A stretch of DNA of 64,000 nucleotides, from NCBI GenBank assembly GCA_019137255.1, contig WPDH01000128.1, forward strand, positions 62,001-126,000, in the 5' to 3' direction. Positions within the stretch are counted from its first letter, which is position 1. Each line of letters opens with the position of its first letter. The translations under genes were made by a program, and so were the position numbers. The notes under the pieces are model-generated. The model searched no databases. It saw only the letters and a list, made by a program, of their open reading frames with translations, and had not been told where the DNA came from. The DNA comes from Corinectria fuckeliana (lineage: Eukaryota; Ascomycota; Sordariomycetes; Hypocreales; Nectriaceae). This document shows, piece after piece, positions 1 to 11,051 of the stretch.

Positions 1-535
1 ACTGAGTCTCATATCCAATCTCAGTAGTGTCAGGCCCTTTGACATGGTCGTAGACAGTGCTCTGAACAGCTTCAACGATCTCAGAAGTGGTTGTATAGAT
101 CTTTGTGATAACTTCGCCTCCGACAGTCTTAGTCTCTGTGACCGGGCAAACTGTAGTTCGGGTGGTATAGTCCGTTTCATACGCAACCTCCGTCGTGTCG
201 GGTCCCTTGACTTCATCGTAGAGTGTGGTGTGGACAGCTTCCACGATCTCTGAAGTAGTTGTGTAGACCTTTGTGATAACTTCGCCTCCAACGGTTTTGG
301 TTTCTGTCACCGGGCAAACTGTAGTTCGGGTGGTGTAGTCTGTTTCGTACGCAACCTCTGTCGTGTCGGGTCCCTTGACTTCATCATAGAGTGTGGTGTG
401 GACAGCTTCCACGATCTCCGAGGTAGTCGTGTAGACCTTTGTGATAACTTCTCCTCCAACGGTCTTGGTTTCTGTCACCGGGCAAACTGTGGTGCGGGTG
501 GTATAATCCGTTTCGTAGGCAGTCTGAGTAGCATC
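1..535 (-). repeat. 168-bp in-frame coding tandem repeat
   Basis: The anchor gggcaaactgt occurs on the plus strand at 144, 312 and 480, exactly 168 bp apart. The sequence to the left of 144 is a further, more diverged unit cut by the window edge. The period is 56 codons, so copy-number change keeps the frame. The two middle copies are nearly identical, which suggests recent duplication or gene conversion. Confidence 0.9.
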
Positions 536-856
536 TTGCCCTTGGACGGTGGTGACGCCGCATCCATGGCAGTCCGTCACAACGATAGTGGAAGTTGTCA
601 GCGCCGTGACACAGTAGGTGCTGCCTCGGATGTTAGTCTGTTGCTTCAAGAGGCAGAAGAGGTAGTTGTCAACTTACGTTCCCTTCTCCGTGTAAGTGGA
701 AGTCACAGGGCACGTCGTAACAGTGGTGTACGTGGTCAAAGTCGTGGTCTCGTCCCCGGAGCCGTAGTCTCCTTCATCATAGTCATCTCCTCTTCGCTGG
801 ACTTGGGTGGCCAGGGCCGAAGATGCCAGGAGCAGCAGGGAAGCACTGAACTTCAT
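1..856 (-). CDS. Secreted cell-surface protein with CPVT tandem repeats (5' part; 3' end off window)
   Basis: The start at 856 opens a hydrophobic signal peptide (MKFSASLLLLASSALA, probable cleavage after ALA), followed by a short acidic stretch and a Thr-rich segment. I place an intron at 621-677: the donor GTAAGT follows position 678 and the acceptor GCAG precedes 620. Exon 2 then stays open to the left window edge. It encodes 56-residue tandem units containing CPVTETKTVGGEV, a KVYTTTSEIVEAVHTTLYDEV stretch split over neighbouring residues, and DTTEVAYETDYTT, repeated at an exact 168-bp period. Thr/Val-rich CPVT repeats are known from fungal wall or extracellular-matrix glycoproteins. The window cannot show whether a GPI-anchor signal ends the protein. 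No catalytic domain is visible. An ATATAA element lies at 1083-1088, about 230 bp upstream. The role is probably cell-wall or surface structure or adhesion; this is inference from architecture only. Confidence 0.75.
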
Positions 857-3800
857 GGTGAAGGAGGAATGGGGGGGTCTCAGCGAAAGTTGGGATGAAA
901 CGAAGGCAAGCGGTGAGCAAGCAACGATATGGGTAGAACGAGGGTATTAAGTAACCTGAACGAAGGAGTTACTCAAGGACACAACGTCGGTCTTGATGCA
1001 GACCTTGGGGAGGAGGTTGGGAATGCTGCAAGAGGTGAGTGAAAGCAGTTTCAAAGTTTGAAGGGGGGGTTGGAGGACATGCTTATATCTGTAGCCTTTG
1101 TGAACTGGCCGGTTGTCCGTGAGTAGAGGGACGTCCTAGACCGTGAGATGGACATGTCAGTCCGGCATACAGCTTCACTCACACCCCACCTTAGGTTGCA
1201 TTAGACGACCTAGTCATGCTGCGGAGAGGAAAGCAACGGTGAGAGGGTGGAGCTCTGCCAAGTCGTGATACGACAAACAAAGGTCCAACCCTACTCACAG
1301 AGGTGGAGGGATGTGGCTGGAGCTCACTGGAGCGACGGCATGGCACATGAGAGGGTGGGTGCATTGGCATCGACAGTCGAGCAAGGTCTGGCCGGACGAG
1401 CCATTAGACGCTCGGCCCAATCCAGCCAGCCCGTGTCGAGGGGAGTGAGTGAAGGCGTGATGTCAAGATTATGCACGGAGGTCGGCGATGGCGGCGTAAG
1501 TCATAGCCAAGAAGGCTTGGGATGCGGTCGGCCGGCAAAGCAAGGTTTTGAGGCTTCATCCTAGACTCGAGGATCTGCAATAGCAGGGCCGATACATCGA
1601 GCTTCAGCAAGCCCAACAAACCCCTCCCTGCCATCCTAGGACCGGCAATGCTTCCCGCCATCTCAGGTGATGGATGCTCAGCAGCGTCATGGAAATCTTC
1701 AGAAGTTCAGACAGCCGTATACCTCAATGGAAATGCGGCCGACAGGGAGATGGTAGGATAACGACATGAGAACGAGGTGGCAGAGTAAGACATCGGTCTT
1801 CCATGTGCTTTGTCACCTTGCACAATGTAATCGCAATAAACCTGATAGGACATGATGTGAGATTGAGAAACGGCCCAGGCCACGCCTCTAGTCTCGCTTG
1901 GATACGCAGAAGGTCGTGGACGGCCAGGCACGCAAATCGGGACAAAAGGAAATACGGGGCAAACAACCCCAAGGGCAAACCTCAAATCAGGTTTACACCT
2001 AGTAAAACGGCCAAATCGTCCCAGAGATCAGCACGCCTTGTGCTTGTCTAGGTCAAATCTAGCCGAGACCAGTTGGCGAGATCCGCACTGGGCTCACTGG
2101 GGCCGAGTAGTAAATGATGATGTATGAGTGGTTTGTTGATAACGCAGTATGCAGGTCGACTTAACCAGGCCCAACCAGGCCTAAGTGCAGGATGTACCGA
2201 GCATTCACTCTCGGTCATTAGCCCCATGGGCATGTTGTCGGGTCAGTCGAAGAAGCGTGAAAGCCCAAGAGCCTGAACCTCAAATACGTGTACGAGGAAC
2301 TCCACGCCACGACAAAGAACGTATGTGAAAAAGGTAAAAATCTCCATGAGCCTGCAGTCGTTACTACCGTGACAGCTAGTCAGAAGAGCTTACAGTAGCT
2401 TTTCAGGGTTGCTGTGCTGTACGAAGTAGGTACAGCACCTCCAGCTGCAAGGCGGCCACGAGCATCGAGGCTTTTGTTTTTCCAGAGCCACCGAGCTCGG
2501 GACGGCTAGTCGATCGCCATCCTAGCAGTCGCCAATCGACGATTGCCTCTAAGACCAACGCTCGGTAGCGCGTGACAGCGATGCCATGGTTTCGAAGAGG
2601 TGGAGCCCACATGCAGAGCCATGTAGGAACGGGGACGAGGGGCGTAGATCCACGTTGTGATGCCACGAGCAGGTAAGACTTGGCAGTCGGCTTCGTGGGC
2701 CGATGATATGGGAAAGCCGGAGGCGGTCGGGACTTGGCGTGGGCCTGAGTTGGCTCACGCATGGGTTGACGGGGCAAGGCCGAGAACTTTGAGCCGCCTC
2801 TATTCAATCGAACAAAGACACAGTTCGCAGTATGCTTACTTTGCCATGCGGATGCGGTGCAAGCACTTGCCTGCCTTTGTGAAAGGGGGTCAATTCGATG
2901 ACGGGAGAGTTCCGACTTGCTTTTGATAGCTAGAGAGGCGTCGGATGAGAAAACGAAACGGATTTGATTCAATATGACAAGCTGAGCGTCGAAAGAGCCG
3001 AAGCGGGCGTTGGTACGGCATGTTCGTTGTAGTCAGGCCGCTGGTGTCTGGTCTTCCTGGAGGTCAGGATGACAAGAATTACGAGGTCGCAGCTGTTGTA
3101 GCCAATAGGCGCAGATACGGCCTCTGCCCTACATAGCACGTCTGCCCTAGCACGGCATCAATGCAGTCACGATGCAGCCACCGACGCGATGTGTGTGGTT
3201 CTGCAGGTAGCGGAAGCCTGTTTTTCGGAGCCGGGATCAGTCGGTGGTCAAGGGATCCCGGGAAAGGGAATTGACGGTGCCTCGTCCGTATGCTCCGAGT
3301 CTAGTCCGTTGGTCGGCGTGAGAGACCCGTCTGCGATGTGTGATGGCCAACTGCTTCGAGGCACCTCACAAGGCGAAAGGCAATTGTGGCGTCTCGTGTA
3401 GCAGCGGAGTATACGAAAGGCTGCCACAATAGGCAAATGCCGGTCCCCGAGTGATGAGAAGAGTGGCTGCAAAGCGAAGGAAGAAGATGGATGGGTTGTT
3501 GTTGAATACGAGAGAACGCTGCATCAAGGGTGGCAGCTAGGGATTGACTTTTCCTAGGGCGAGGTGCGGAACAAAGATACAGAAATGGTTGGATGATGAA
3601 CGACGGATGATGATGGTTGGTTGGTTAATGGATGAATGTTTGGTGGATGGAAGCTGGATGATGGGGTTCGTCGTGAAAGCCTGAAAAACCAGGCTCGCAT
3701 CAGATCAGTGATATCGGCATATGCGCGCAATAATGCTCCCAATGTCTTAGCATGGAGCCCTCGAGCAGCGGCAGCTTGCAGCGGGAAGGTTACCCATGTT

Positions 3801-6175
3801 TCGTATACCTACGCAAACTCCAAGGACACAGAGCAGAGTTGCAGAACACAGAGCGCAGAACGCCAGAGATATCAAGCCATGGTCGGCCGGCCGGCCAGCC
3901 AACTGCATGCTTACGGCCCCTCGCTTGCACGACGGAGCGGATTGGAGGAGCTGATTGGAGGAGCAGGGAGGGGGAGGGAAGAGGTTGTTGTGTAGGATCG
4001 GAGGTGCAGATGCGATGAGGGATAGGATGGTGGTTGGCGTTGGAGATTGGTGTGAGTGGATGGGTTGAGAGTGCTGAGTGAGTTGATGAGAGAGCCCTGT
4101 GTGGGTGAGGCGGGGCTGGAGAGGTACCAAAGACGAATGGAATGACATCAGGGCGCTTCCATTAGCAGGCTCCATTTGGTATCTCTCGAGCACCTTTGCA
4201 GCGGAAAATCCGACGCGGGGAAGATGCTCCTAGCGAACTAACGAGGAATAAACATTACACCATGACTTCAGCATGACCCGTGCCACCATTCCCAGCGAGT
4301 TGGAACGGGTTCGTATTATGAAATGGACATTCGTGTACCTAGTAAGCCCAGGGAGAGACCACTCGGAGAAAGCAAGGAAGGAAAAAGAAGCCAGGTTCAT
4401 GACAAGGCATGGCAAGGATGGCCTAGTCCGGACTGGGGCTTGCTCAGTCCCGCACCCATGGCCGTTGTCCCGCATTTTTGGCCCGCACCCACCATCAAAG
4501 TGGAGTTGGTCGATCATGGAGTTGGGCCTACCTGGTTCTGGTCTAAGGTGTTGTCGTCTCTTTGTTGGATGGATGCTGATGGCTCCATGTCAACACTCGT
4601 CCGTTAACTACCTCTTGTTACAGGGCCAGCAAGCCACAAATCCTACCTAACTTTAGCCCTTTGCAGCGGGAGGGCACAATCACAGTCTGAGTGAGACTGC
4701 AGGACGAAGGGAAGGCCCGCGTCGGCACAACGCCAAAAGTGTCCAGGAAAATCTCTTCCCAGCGGGGTTGGATGCATACATAGTATGTACTAGATTACGT
4801 ATGCTCCGGAGAGACAAGACTGCAGTAACAGCACAGGTTCCGGTTGATCGGTGAGGGGAGATCCCGTGTTACCCGGCGGTCCGTTGCCTGGCGATCCCTG
4901 ACAGCGAGGCACCGAAAGTCTCAGCTACGAGGGGGGAGGCTAGGTCAACCGTTCAGTTTCCGGTTTCCCTTTGCTGCCTTGAATCCTTTCTCTCGTCTAT
5001 GGATTCCGCGAGACGGAGGAAAGATTGGACCTTCAAAGCCCACAGTCCCACAACACACGTGTGAGTGCACCGCTGGCTGCTAGGGCGCACGCTCTGCTCG
5101 ATACCTCCAGCGCTAGCCTCCCCCAGGCTTAGTGCTGGCACTGCCGTGTCTCTACCCCTGAAAGCCACTGGCCCCTCCATCACGCCTCCCCAGCCCCTTA
5201 CAGCGAGCCTCACCATGGAGCCTGGGCTCCCTCCATTCATGTGATAGTGGGGCGCCTCAAGTGGCACTGGACCTCCAAACCATCGATTTCTACTAGGCTA
5301 GTCACTACGTACAGTAGTGAACGAACACTCTCACTCCCAATACGAATTACTTCGTAAACTCTCGCAGTAACCATCCCTCCAAGCTTAATGCCACCAGCCT
5401 CAGCGTCACTGTTTACCCTGGCTGAGATACTTGCTGCAACCCCTCTCCTTCGGGCTTCGTCATCGGCTTACTTCGTAGTCACCAACGCGGCCAAGCCATC
5501 CGGCTGCAGCCTCAGCTCTAGACTCGGCCCATCATCACCTCAACCGTAAATCCGGCATAGCCGAGACAGACAGGCCGGCCCTCCATCTTTGCCGGTCTCC
5601 TGACAAGTCGGACGGATCGACCGTGGCCTGCATCTGGGGCCAAGTAAGCTGGAGCACGAGGCCCGAGGTGCAGTGATAGAACAAGTAGAGTAGCATGTTT
5701 CCGACATCGACGGGACCAACTTGCATGTCCATCCTCGAGGATCGTCAGTTCGAATGGGGTAGACAAGGATTTTCCATGTAGTTGTCTTCCATTGGGGAGT
5801 TTTCGGGTGATCCTCAGCTGCTGGTCCATAACATCTTTACTCGAGAGGTCAAAGTATTCTGCTACGTTACTTCATTGCCTTAAGCTTCGTGCATGACATT
5901 TGTGTCAGCTCCGCACAAGACATGGTACTACTCCGTAGCAACGACTTAGGCTGCATCACTAGGAGGTACCTGATCCTAGAGAAACTCCCCCACATACTCA
6001 TAGCTGGAAGAGCTCACAACCCCAAATCATCTCACAAGCAGAGGCACTGGTATCTGGAATAACTGTCCTTCAGGACTGCTCATCGTTGAAGTATTCTTAT
6101 TTTATTGATTTCCCCTGTCCAGCCATATACACGACTCCACTCTTTTCGCAGAGACATATGCTCAGTCCCTGCCAT
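857..6175. other. Noncoding stretch of about 5.3 kb
   Basis: I find no convincing gene. Open frames here (for example 2403-2972 on the minus strand and 3636-3995 on the plus strand) overlap each other on both strands, have low-complexity translations and show no family motif. The stretch holds the upstream region of the surface-protein gene (857-1100) and the downstream region of leu2. It has several copies of the dispersed 9-mer TACTTCGTA or its complement (2420, 5348, 5469) and one of the related TACTCCGTA (5929). A ggatgatgatggttggttggttaatg-type low-complexity run lies near 3600-3660. Confidence 0.6.
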
Positions 6176-7586
6176 CTATTCTTCAAAATGCAAAGGTGGG
6201 GAACACAATCTTCGCCTCTCTGGTCTTTTAGGCCTGAGGAGCACGGCGAGGTTCTTCACCACCGCGTCGCCGATTGCCTTGGTGGTAGCGCTGCCACCCA
6301 GATCCTTGCTGCGTACGCCACTGTCGAGAACAACTCGCACGGCGTCCTCGACACACTTGGCCTCGGAGGGCAGGTTGAGCGAGTACCGTAGCAGCATGGC
6401 CACGGACAGAATCGTGCCGATGGGGTTGACGATTCCCTGGCCCGAAATGTCAGGGGCAGAGCCTACGTTGGCACTCTAGTTAGCGTGACTGAACTGGGTC
6501 GGGGCCGAGAGACAAGCACATACCGTGGATGGGTTCGTAGATGCCGTTGCACTTGCCCTGCCCGTCGGGAATGCCGCTCAAGCTAGCACTGGGCAGGAGA
6601 CCGATGCTTCCGGGGATAACACTGGCCTCGTCGCTGATGATGTCGCCGAAGAGGTTGCTGGTGACGACCACGCCGTTGAGCGCGGTGGGGTTCTTGACCA
6701 TGATCATAGCTGCGCTGTCAATGAGCTGACGCTCGACCTTGAGGTCGGGAAACTCCTTCTCGAACGTCTCCGTCATGACCTTGCGCCACAGACGGCTGGT
6801 CGCCAGAACGTTAGCCTTATCGAGCGACCAGACCTTCTTGTCGCCACGGCCACGGGCAAGGAACCGCGCGAGGCGCGCAACGCGCTCAATCTCAACGCGG
6901 GAGTAGGGCTCCACGTCCCAAGCGGTACCGTCACCGCTTGCGCTCGCCAAAGTAGATGCCGCCCGTCAGCTCGCGGACGATGACGAAGTCGGTGCCGCGG
7001 CAGACCGAGGCCTTCGGAGGCGAGGCGTCGACGAGGGACTCGGCGGCGAAGAAGCAGGGACGCAAGTTGCCGTAAGTGCCCATCTCCTTGCGGAGCCTCA
7101 GCAGGCCCTGCTCCGGTCGCACGGCGCCGGTGCCCCATTCGGGACCGCCGATGGAGCCCAAGAGGACGGCGTCGGCAGCCTTGGCGGCAGCGAGGGTCTC
7201 GTCGGTGAGGGGCGTGTCGTGGGCATCGATGGAGCACTAATAAAAGGGAGAGGGACGGTCAGTGAAGTGCTCAGAGTGCATGAAGCAAGGGGGTTGCTTG
7301 TCGAGGGCAAAACGAGGGCAATGGACTTACACCACCCATGAGGTGCTCCTGGAGGATAAACTTGCCGGCGCTAGGCTTGTTCTCCTCAATTGTTTTCAGG
7401 ATCTATCCTAGAATCAGCAATCGTTGATCCCAAGCCCAAATGTTCTTCTCTCGCTTCGTACCCGGATACCCTCGGCCACGACCTGCTCCAAGTTAGCACC
7501 GCGCTCAGCTCCCATTGAACGCGCGGGGCACACACCTCGGGACCGCAGTGGTCACCGGCCAGGGCGACAATCTTGTGCTCAGCCAT
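6176..7586 (-). CDS. LEU2: 3-isopropylmalate dehydrogenase, five exons, with one internal frameshift
   Basis: The enzyme oxidatively decarboxylates 3-isopropylmalate with NAD+ in leucine synthesis. The start at 7586 gives MAEHKIVALAGDHCGPE. My exon reading is 7586-7536, 7482-7462, 7402-7331, 7236-6524 and 6462-6176. Family blocks are clear: LLGSIGGPEWGTG, RPEQGLLRLRKEMG, RELTGGIYFGERK, SLDKANVL, the isocitrate/isopropylmalate dehydrogenase signature (NLFGDIISDEASVIPGSIGL) and PIHG joined to SAPDISGQGIVNP. After FGERKR the frame meets TGA at about 6933-6931, yet DGTAWDVEPYSR resumes one frame over. Summed exon length is 1144 nt, one more than a multiple of three, so there is a net +1 (or -2) change. 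No splice sites could bridge it. The C-terminus (PKRPERRRLCSPPLHFEE) is longer than usual. Identity is certain; whether the locus is functional, a pseudogene or a sequence error is open. A second leu2 paralogue elsewhere is possible, as some fungi carry two. Confidence 0.9.
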
Positions 7587-8108
7587 AATTTTCGTAGGGA
7601 TAGCAATTGCTCTCTTGAGCCGGTCTGGAAAGGTTGTTTGGTTGTGTGTGGTTTTGGGTTTCCTTGTGGTCTCTTGCTGTTTGGCAAAATGCTGCCCCGC
7701 CTCGACCACAACTTTCTACCCCACCTGCCGAGATCAGAGTCGATGGAGCTCCCGGTCTCCGGCTCGTCGCTCAGTGGCCGGCTCGGCCCTTGGCGGCATT
7801 GATGGGTATTGCCTAAACGGGGTGAAATCACGGCGGGGATACGGAGGTATAGGGTAAGCTATTTTGTCCTGATAACTTCGGTCAATAGTAATGCTTGATT
7901 CAGTCGCCAAGGTTCATACCGACATCGGTGTTGATTCAGCCCCATATCAAGCTTCACACACTATCATCGAAACTCCAGCGCGGTGTAACTTCATCTAAAC
8001 CATCAGGAGCATCTAGCCCCAGGCGGTGACAACTCCGCTGCTCTGATACGCCTGTCGTGGGCTGACCACCAAGACTTCTGCCCCTCCTATGGAGCTCTAC
8101 GATGTCTA
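7587..8108. promoter_or_regulatory. Upstream region of leu2
   Basis: This is about 520 bp between the leu2 start and the MITE. It should hold the leu2 promoter and leader. No TATA box or Leu3-type CCGGNNCCGG site is evident to me. Open frames here are overlapping shadows with no family similarity. Confidence 0.4.
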
Positions 8109-8399
8109 CGGAGGGCCCTTTCAAAAGTCATGTCCCAAAAAGAAGCTCTGACCACGTCACGTGATAGCAAGGTACGCAGAGTACATCGCTTCCTTCACAG
8201 CTCGCTAAGAATCGCTAAATTTACAGTGGCATACAGCCAGGCTCTAGAGGCCTAAGCTCACTATAGCCCCTGGAAGTATAGGGGAGTTAGCGGGCAGTCT
8301 GTGATAGCTGAATAGCGTATGTTGTATCTCAGGTCACTGACAGGGATGAAGGGGTGTGGCGCATTTAGCATGGGACACGACTTTTGAAAGGGCCCTCCG
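8109..8399. mobile_element. 291-bp MITE with 29-bp terminal inverted repeats and TA target duplication
   Basis: The left end, 8109-8137, begins CGGAGGGCCCTTTC and is matched in reverse complement by 8371-8399 at 28 of 29 positions. The element is flanked by TA on both sides (8107-8108 and 8400-8401), the target duplication of Tc1/mariner-type transposons. It has no coding capacity, so it would be non-autonomous. It carries a palindromic CACGTG (8158-8163). The high similarity of its ends argues for a fairly recent insertion. It lies between the leu2 5' region and the 3' end of the PHD-finger gene. It does not match the mimp-type terminal sequence known from Fusarium. Confidence 0.85.
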
Positions 8400-8702
8400 T
8401 ACTAGGGCGACAAAACACCCCTCCCTAAAAAACCACAACACCCACCTCACTACCAGCCACGTCGGCTGCATTGAGGCCCATGTGTGTCACCGCCCTTATT
8501 TACTGGCTGATATGGCTGCGCCATCTGTTCCTCAGTGTAGTATTAAGGTATCATCTAGATGAATCTTCTACATCTCCCAATATGTGCGGCGGGAGCCCTG
8601 TCGTCTTCTTCTTCCTCATCATCATGATCCAAATATGTATTCAAGTATTCCGTTCCTGCAACGCCCCTTTTTAATTCGTTCCTTTATTGACTTCATCCAC
8701 TC
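8400..8702. other. Short spacer, 3' flank of the PHD-finger gene
   Basis: About 300 bp between the right end of the MITE and the PHD-gene stop codon. It probably contains the 3' UTR and polyadenylation region of that gene. No gene is seen. Confidence 0.4.
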
Positions 8703-11051
8703 CTACCGAAATGACCTGAATGGCTTGTTCGCCAGCGGAGACGGAGCAACAGTTACATTGCCTCGTCCCGTATCTCGCATGCGGCCTCCCCGCATGTTCG
8801 GCGTGTTGGCGCAGAATGCGCAGATGTAAACCCTCGGGAGCGTCCTTCGGGTGATGTTGATACATTTGCCATGGAGCCACATCTCGCAAGACTCGCTGGG
8901 TGTGTGTTAGTTCAGACTCAGATCCTGTCGGTTCGTCGTCACGGGGACGCTCATGAGGGTTGTTGCTGCACATACCATTGTACCATGAAACCGTCTCCCT
9001 CGTCAGTTGTCTTCCGATTACAGACGCATCGGATATCTTGTCTGTCCGTCATCAGGCTTGACTCCGTGAGAGTCGAGGGCGAGACGGTGCCTCCACGAAA
9101 AGCCCCGACGTTGTTGGTCTGCAGGAATCGCTGTGACCTCGCGCTGCCCATCTGATTCGATCGCTTCTGGCGATCCTCAATCACCTTTCGCAACTCGCTC
9201 GCGGCATCTCCCACTTTGTCATGGTGCTCATTCAGGACAGTCTCAGCCTCGCTCTCTGCTTCATGCTGGGATCCCCCGGCGCCATCATGTACCCAGCTGC
9301 TCGTGCTCCTATCGCTGACGCTTCGTCTCGAAGAGTGGAATATGGAACCTACAGGCCTCAGAGGGTCGGGGAGGGCGAATGAAGCATTGAAAGAGTTGTT
9401 TCGGCTTGGGATAATGATGGGCTCGTCATCGGTCGACGAGTCATCATCTGACGACTCTAAGCCATCTCTCCGAGACCTTTCCCGAGAAGTTGGTCGGTGG
9501 CTTACGGTTCCGTCCAAGTCGCGCTCGCCATGCAGAATTGTCGTCTCGGCCCGAGCTCGTCCACGAGAATCGATAGTGAACCTGACAGATGTCCGCGTTC
9601 TAGGCTGCTGCAACGCCGCCTCAGGTATCGACGCAAGGGCCGAGAGACGGTGCTGGCTCTTCAGTGGAGATGCCCTCCCTGAAGGGCGGGCTATAGGCCT
9701 CGGAGGCTCGATGCTGGGTGCGTTGCTCGCCTGCGAAACCGGCCGGATGGCGGGAGCCAACTTCGGGAGTACCGGGCGGTGCTGAGATTTCCGTCCTCGG
9801 TTCTCGCTCATGCTTCTAGTAAGACCTGGTTTGTTGGATTTGACGGGGGAGCTGGCAAAAGTGCGGTCTGGCAGCATCCCGTTCCTCATGTCTTTGGCAC
9901 TGGACGACCGTCGGAGTTCATCCCCGATGGGTGTCCTCGAGCCTGACTCTGCGATTGCTGCCTCGGCTGACCCAGATGTTGTCATGGGGATGAAATTTGA
10001 CTCCATGGTGGAGGGTTGAGGCCTACTGAAGAGCAGCCCAGGGTCTACGACGTCTCCATGGACCATGATACCGAAGGGGTCGTCCATGGAAGCAGCAAAG
10101 GCGGCAGACATGGCAGCGCTTGCAGCGAGAGTAGTTGGGTGCGAAACGGAAGGCTTGGGGGCGAGCATGCGATCTTGTCGAAGCATCTGGCCATTGTCCC
10201 TGTTTGTCGACGGCAACGGTGCACTCGGGTCCTGGAACAGCTGGATCTCGCTGTTCCAGTCGAAGGATCCCGTATGCCGATGGGAATGTGCGGGAGTCGT
10301 TTGGAAGACGTTTGACGGCGGCGCACTAAAGTCAAGATCCATGCCCATGGTTGATGGGTCCCAAAAGTTGGCAGGATTGCCAACGGGGGCTGACATGGGA
10401 TATCCAAACATGTCCCCGGAGGCAGCCATCAGGGCAGCAATATCGTGCTGCTGCGACCCCCCGGTAAAGTCAGGTTGGCCGAAGCTCTGATCATTTTGCA
10501 TATTGAGCTTTGGAGCAAGCTTGCGGTCTCCTCTACGGCCCGTCGGTGGAGGTGTCGCAGTCTGCGTGGGCTCCGGCTCGGTCACGGTACCCCTCCGTGC
10601 CTTCTTCGATGATGACCGAGGCTGCTTAGACGGGTCTGGGCTCGGTAGATGGTCCGGCGAGGCGACGTATTCTTTGGGTACGGTTACGGAGTTCGGAGAG
10701 GACGCTAGACGGCGAGATGGATCAACCGGCGGCAGTGGCAGGTTGGGATTCGGAGAGAAGTGATTCACATGGGTTGCGATCTCAGCCGCGAGACCCTCAG
10801 CGGACAGCAGCCTTTTGTGGCGGCTGGCGGGCGTGGCCGGACCAAAGTCGGCAAAGGGACCCTGGGATCCCCGGAGGTTCCCAGGGGTCGAGTTGAAGAC
10901 GGAGTAATCCTCAGCGAAGCGCGGTGTCCAGCCCCCGGCGTCGGTGAAGGAACCTTGGTTGAGCTTGGGAGTGTCGAATATAGGACTGGGGAAGAAAGCG
11001 GAGGTCGGAGTTTGTTTAGGTGTTGGGGGACGAGGGTTTATATCTGCGAAG
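8703..11051 (-). CDS. PHD-finger protein, probable chromatin reader (5' exon not located)
   Basis: Most of the protein is one large exon (11051-8976) followed by an intron (8975-8896, donor GTATGT, acceptor CCCAG) and a last exon (8895-8703). Splicing inside a Cys codon completes a C4HC3 PHD finger near the C-terminus: IRCVC, then FMVQCESC, MWLHGKC and YICAFC, ending in PFRSFR. PHD fingers commonly read histone H3 tails. The upstream part is long, Ser/Pro/Arg-rich and disordered (FADINPRPPTPKQTPTSAFF, then SRHKRLLSAEGLAAEIATHV). The open frame continues 5' of any ATG, so the true start lies in an upstream exon. TTACAG before 11051 is one acceptor candidate, but the frame also stays open further up. 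Readable length is about 755 residues. It resembles fungal Cti6-like PHD proteins in layout, but I do not assign it to a complex. Confidence 0.8.

Noticed and set aside
1..535. Regular repeats as a CRISPR array
   Set aside because: The repeats are 168-bp contiguous protein-coding units without spacers, in a fungal genome.
2403..2972. 189-codon minus-strand open frame
   Set aside because: No recognisable motif and composition like random GC-balanced sequence; overlapped by other frames.
5518..5829. Possible tRNA B-box-like sequence (gttcgaa) near 5749
   Set aside because: No A box, no cloverleaf pairing around it.
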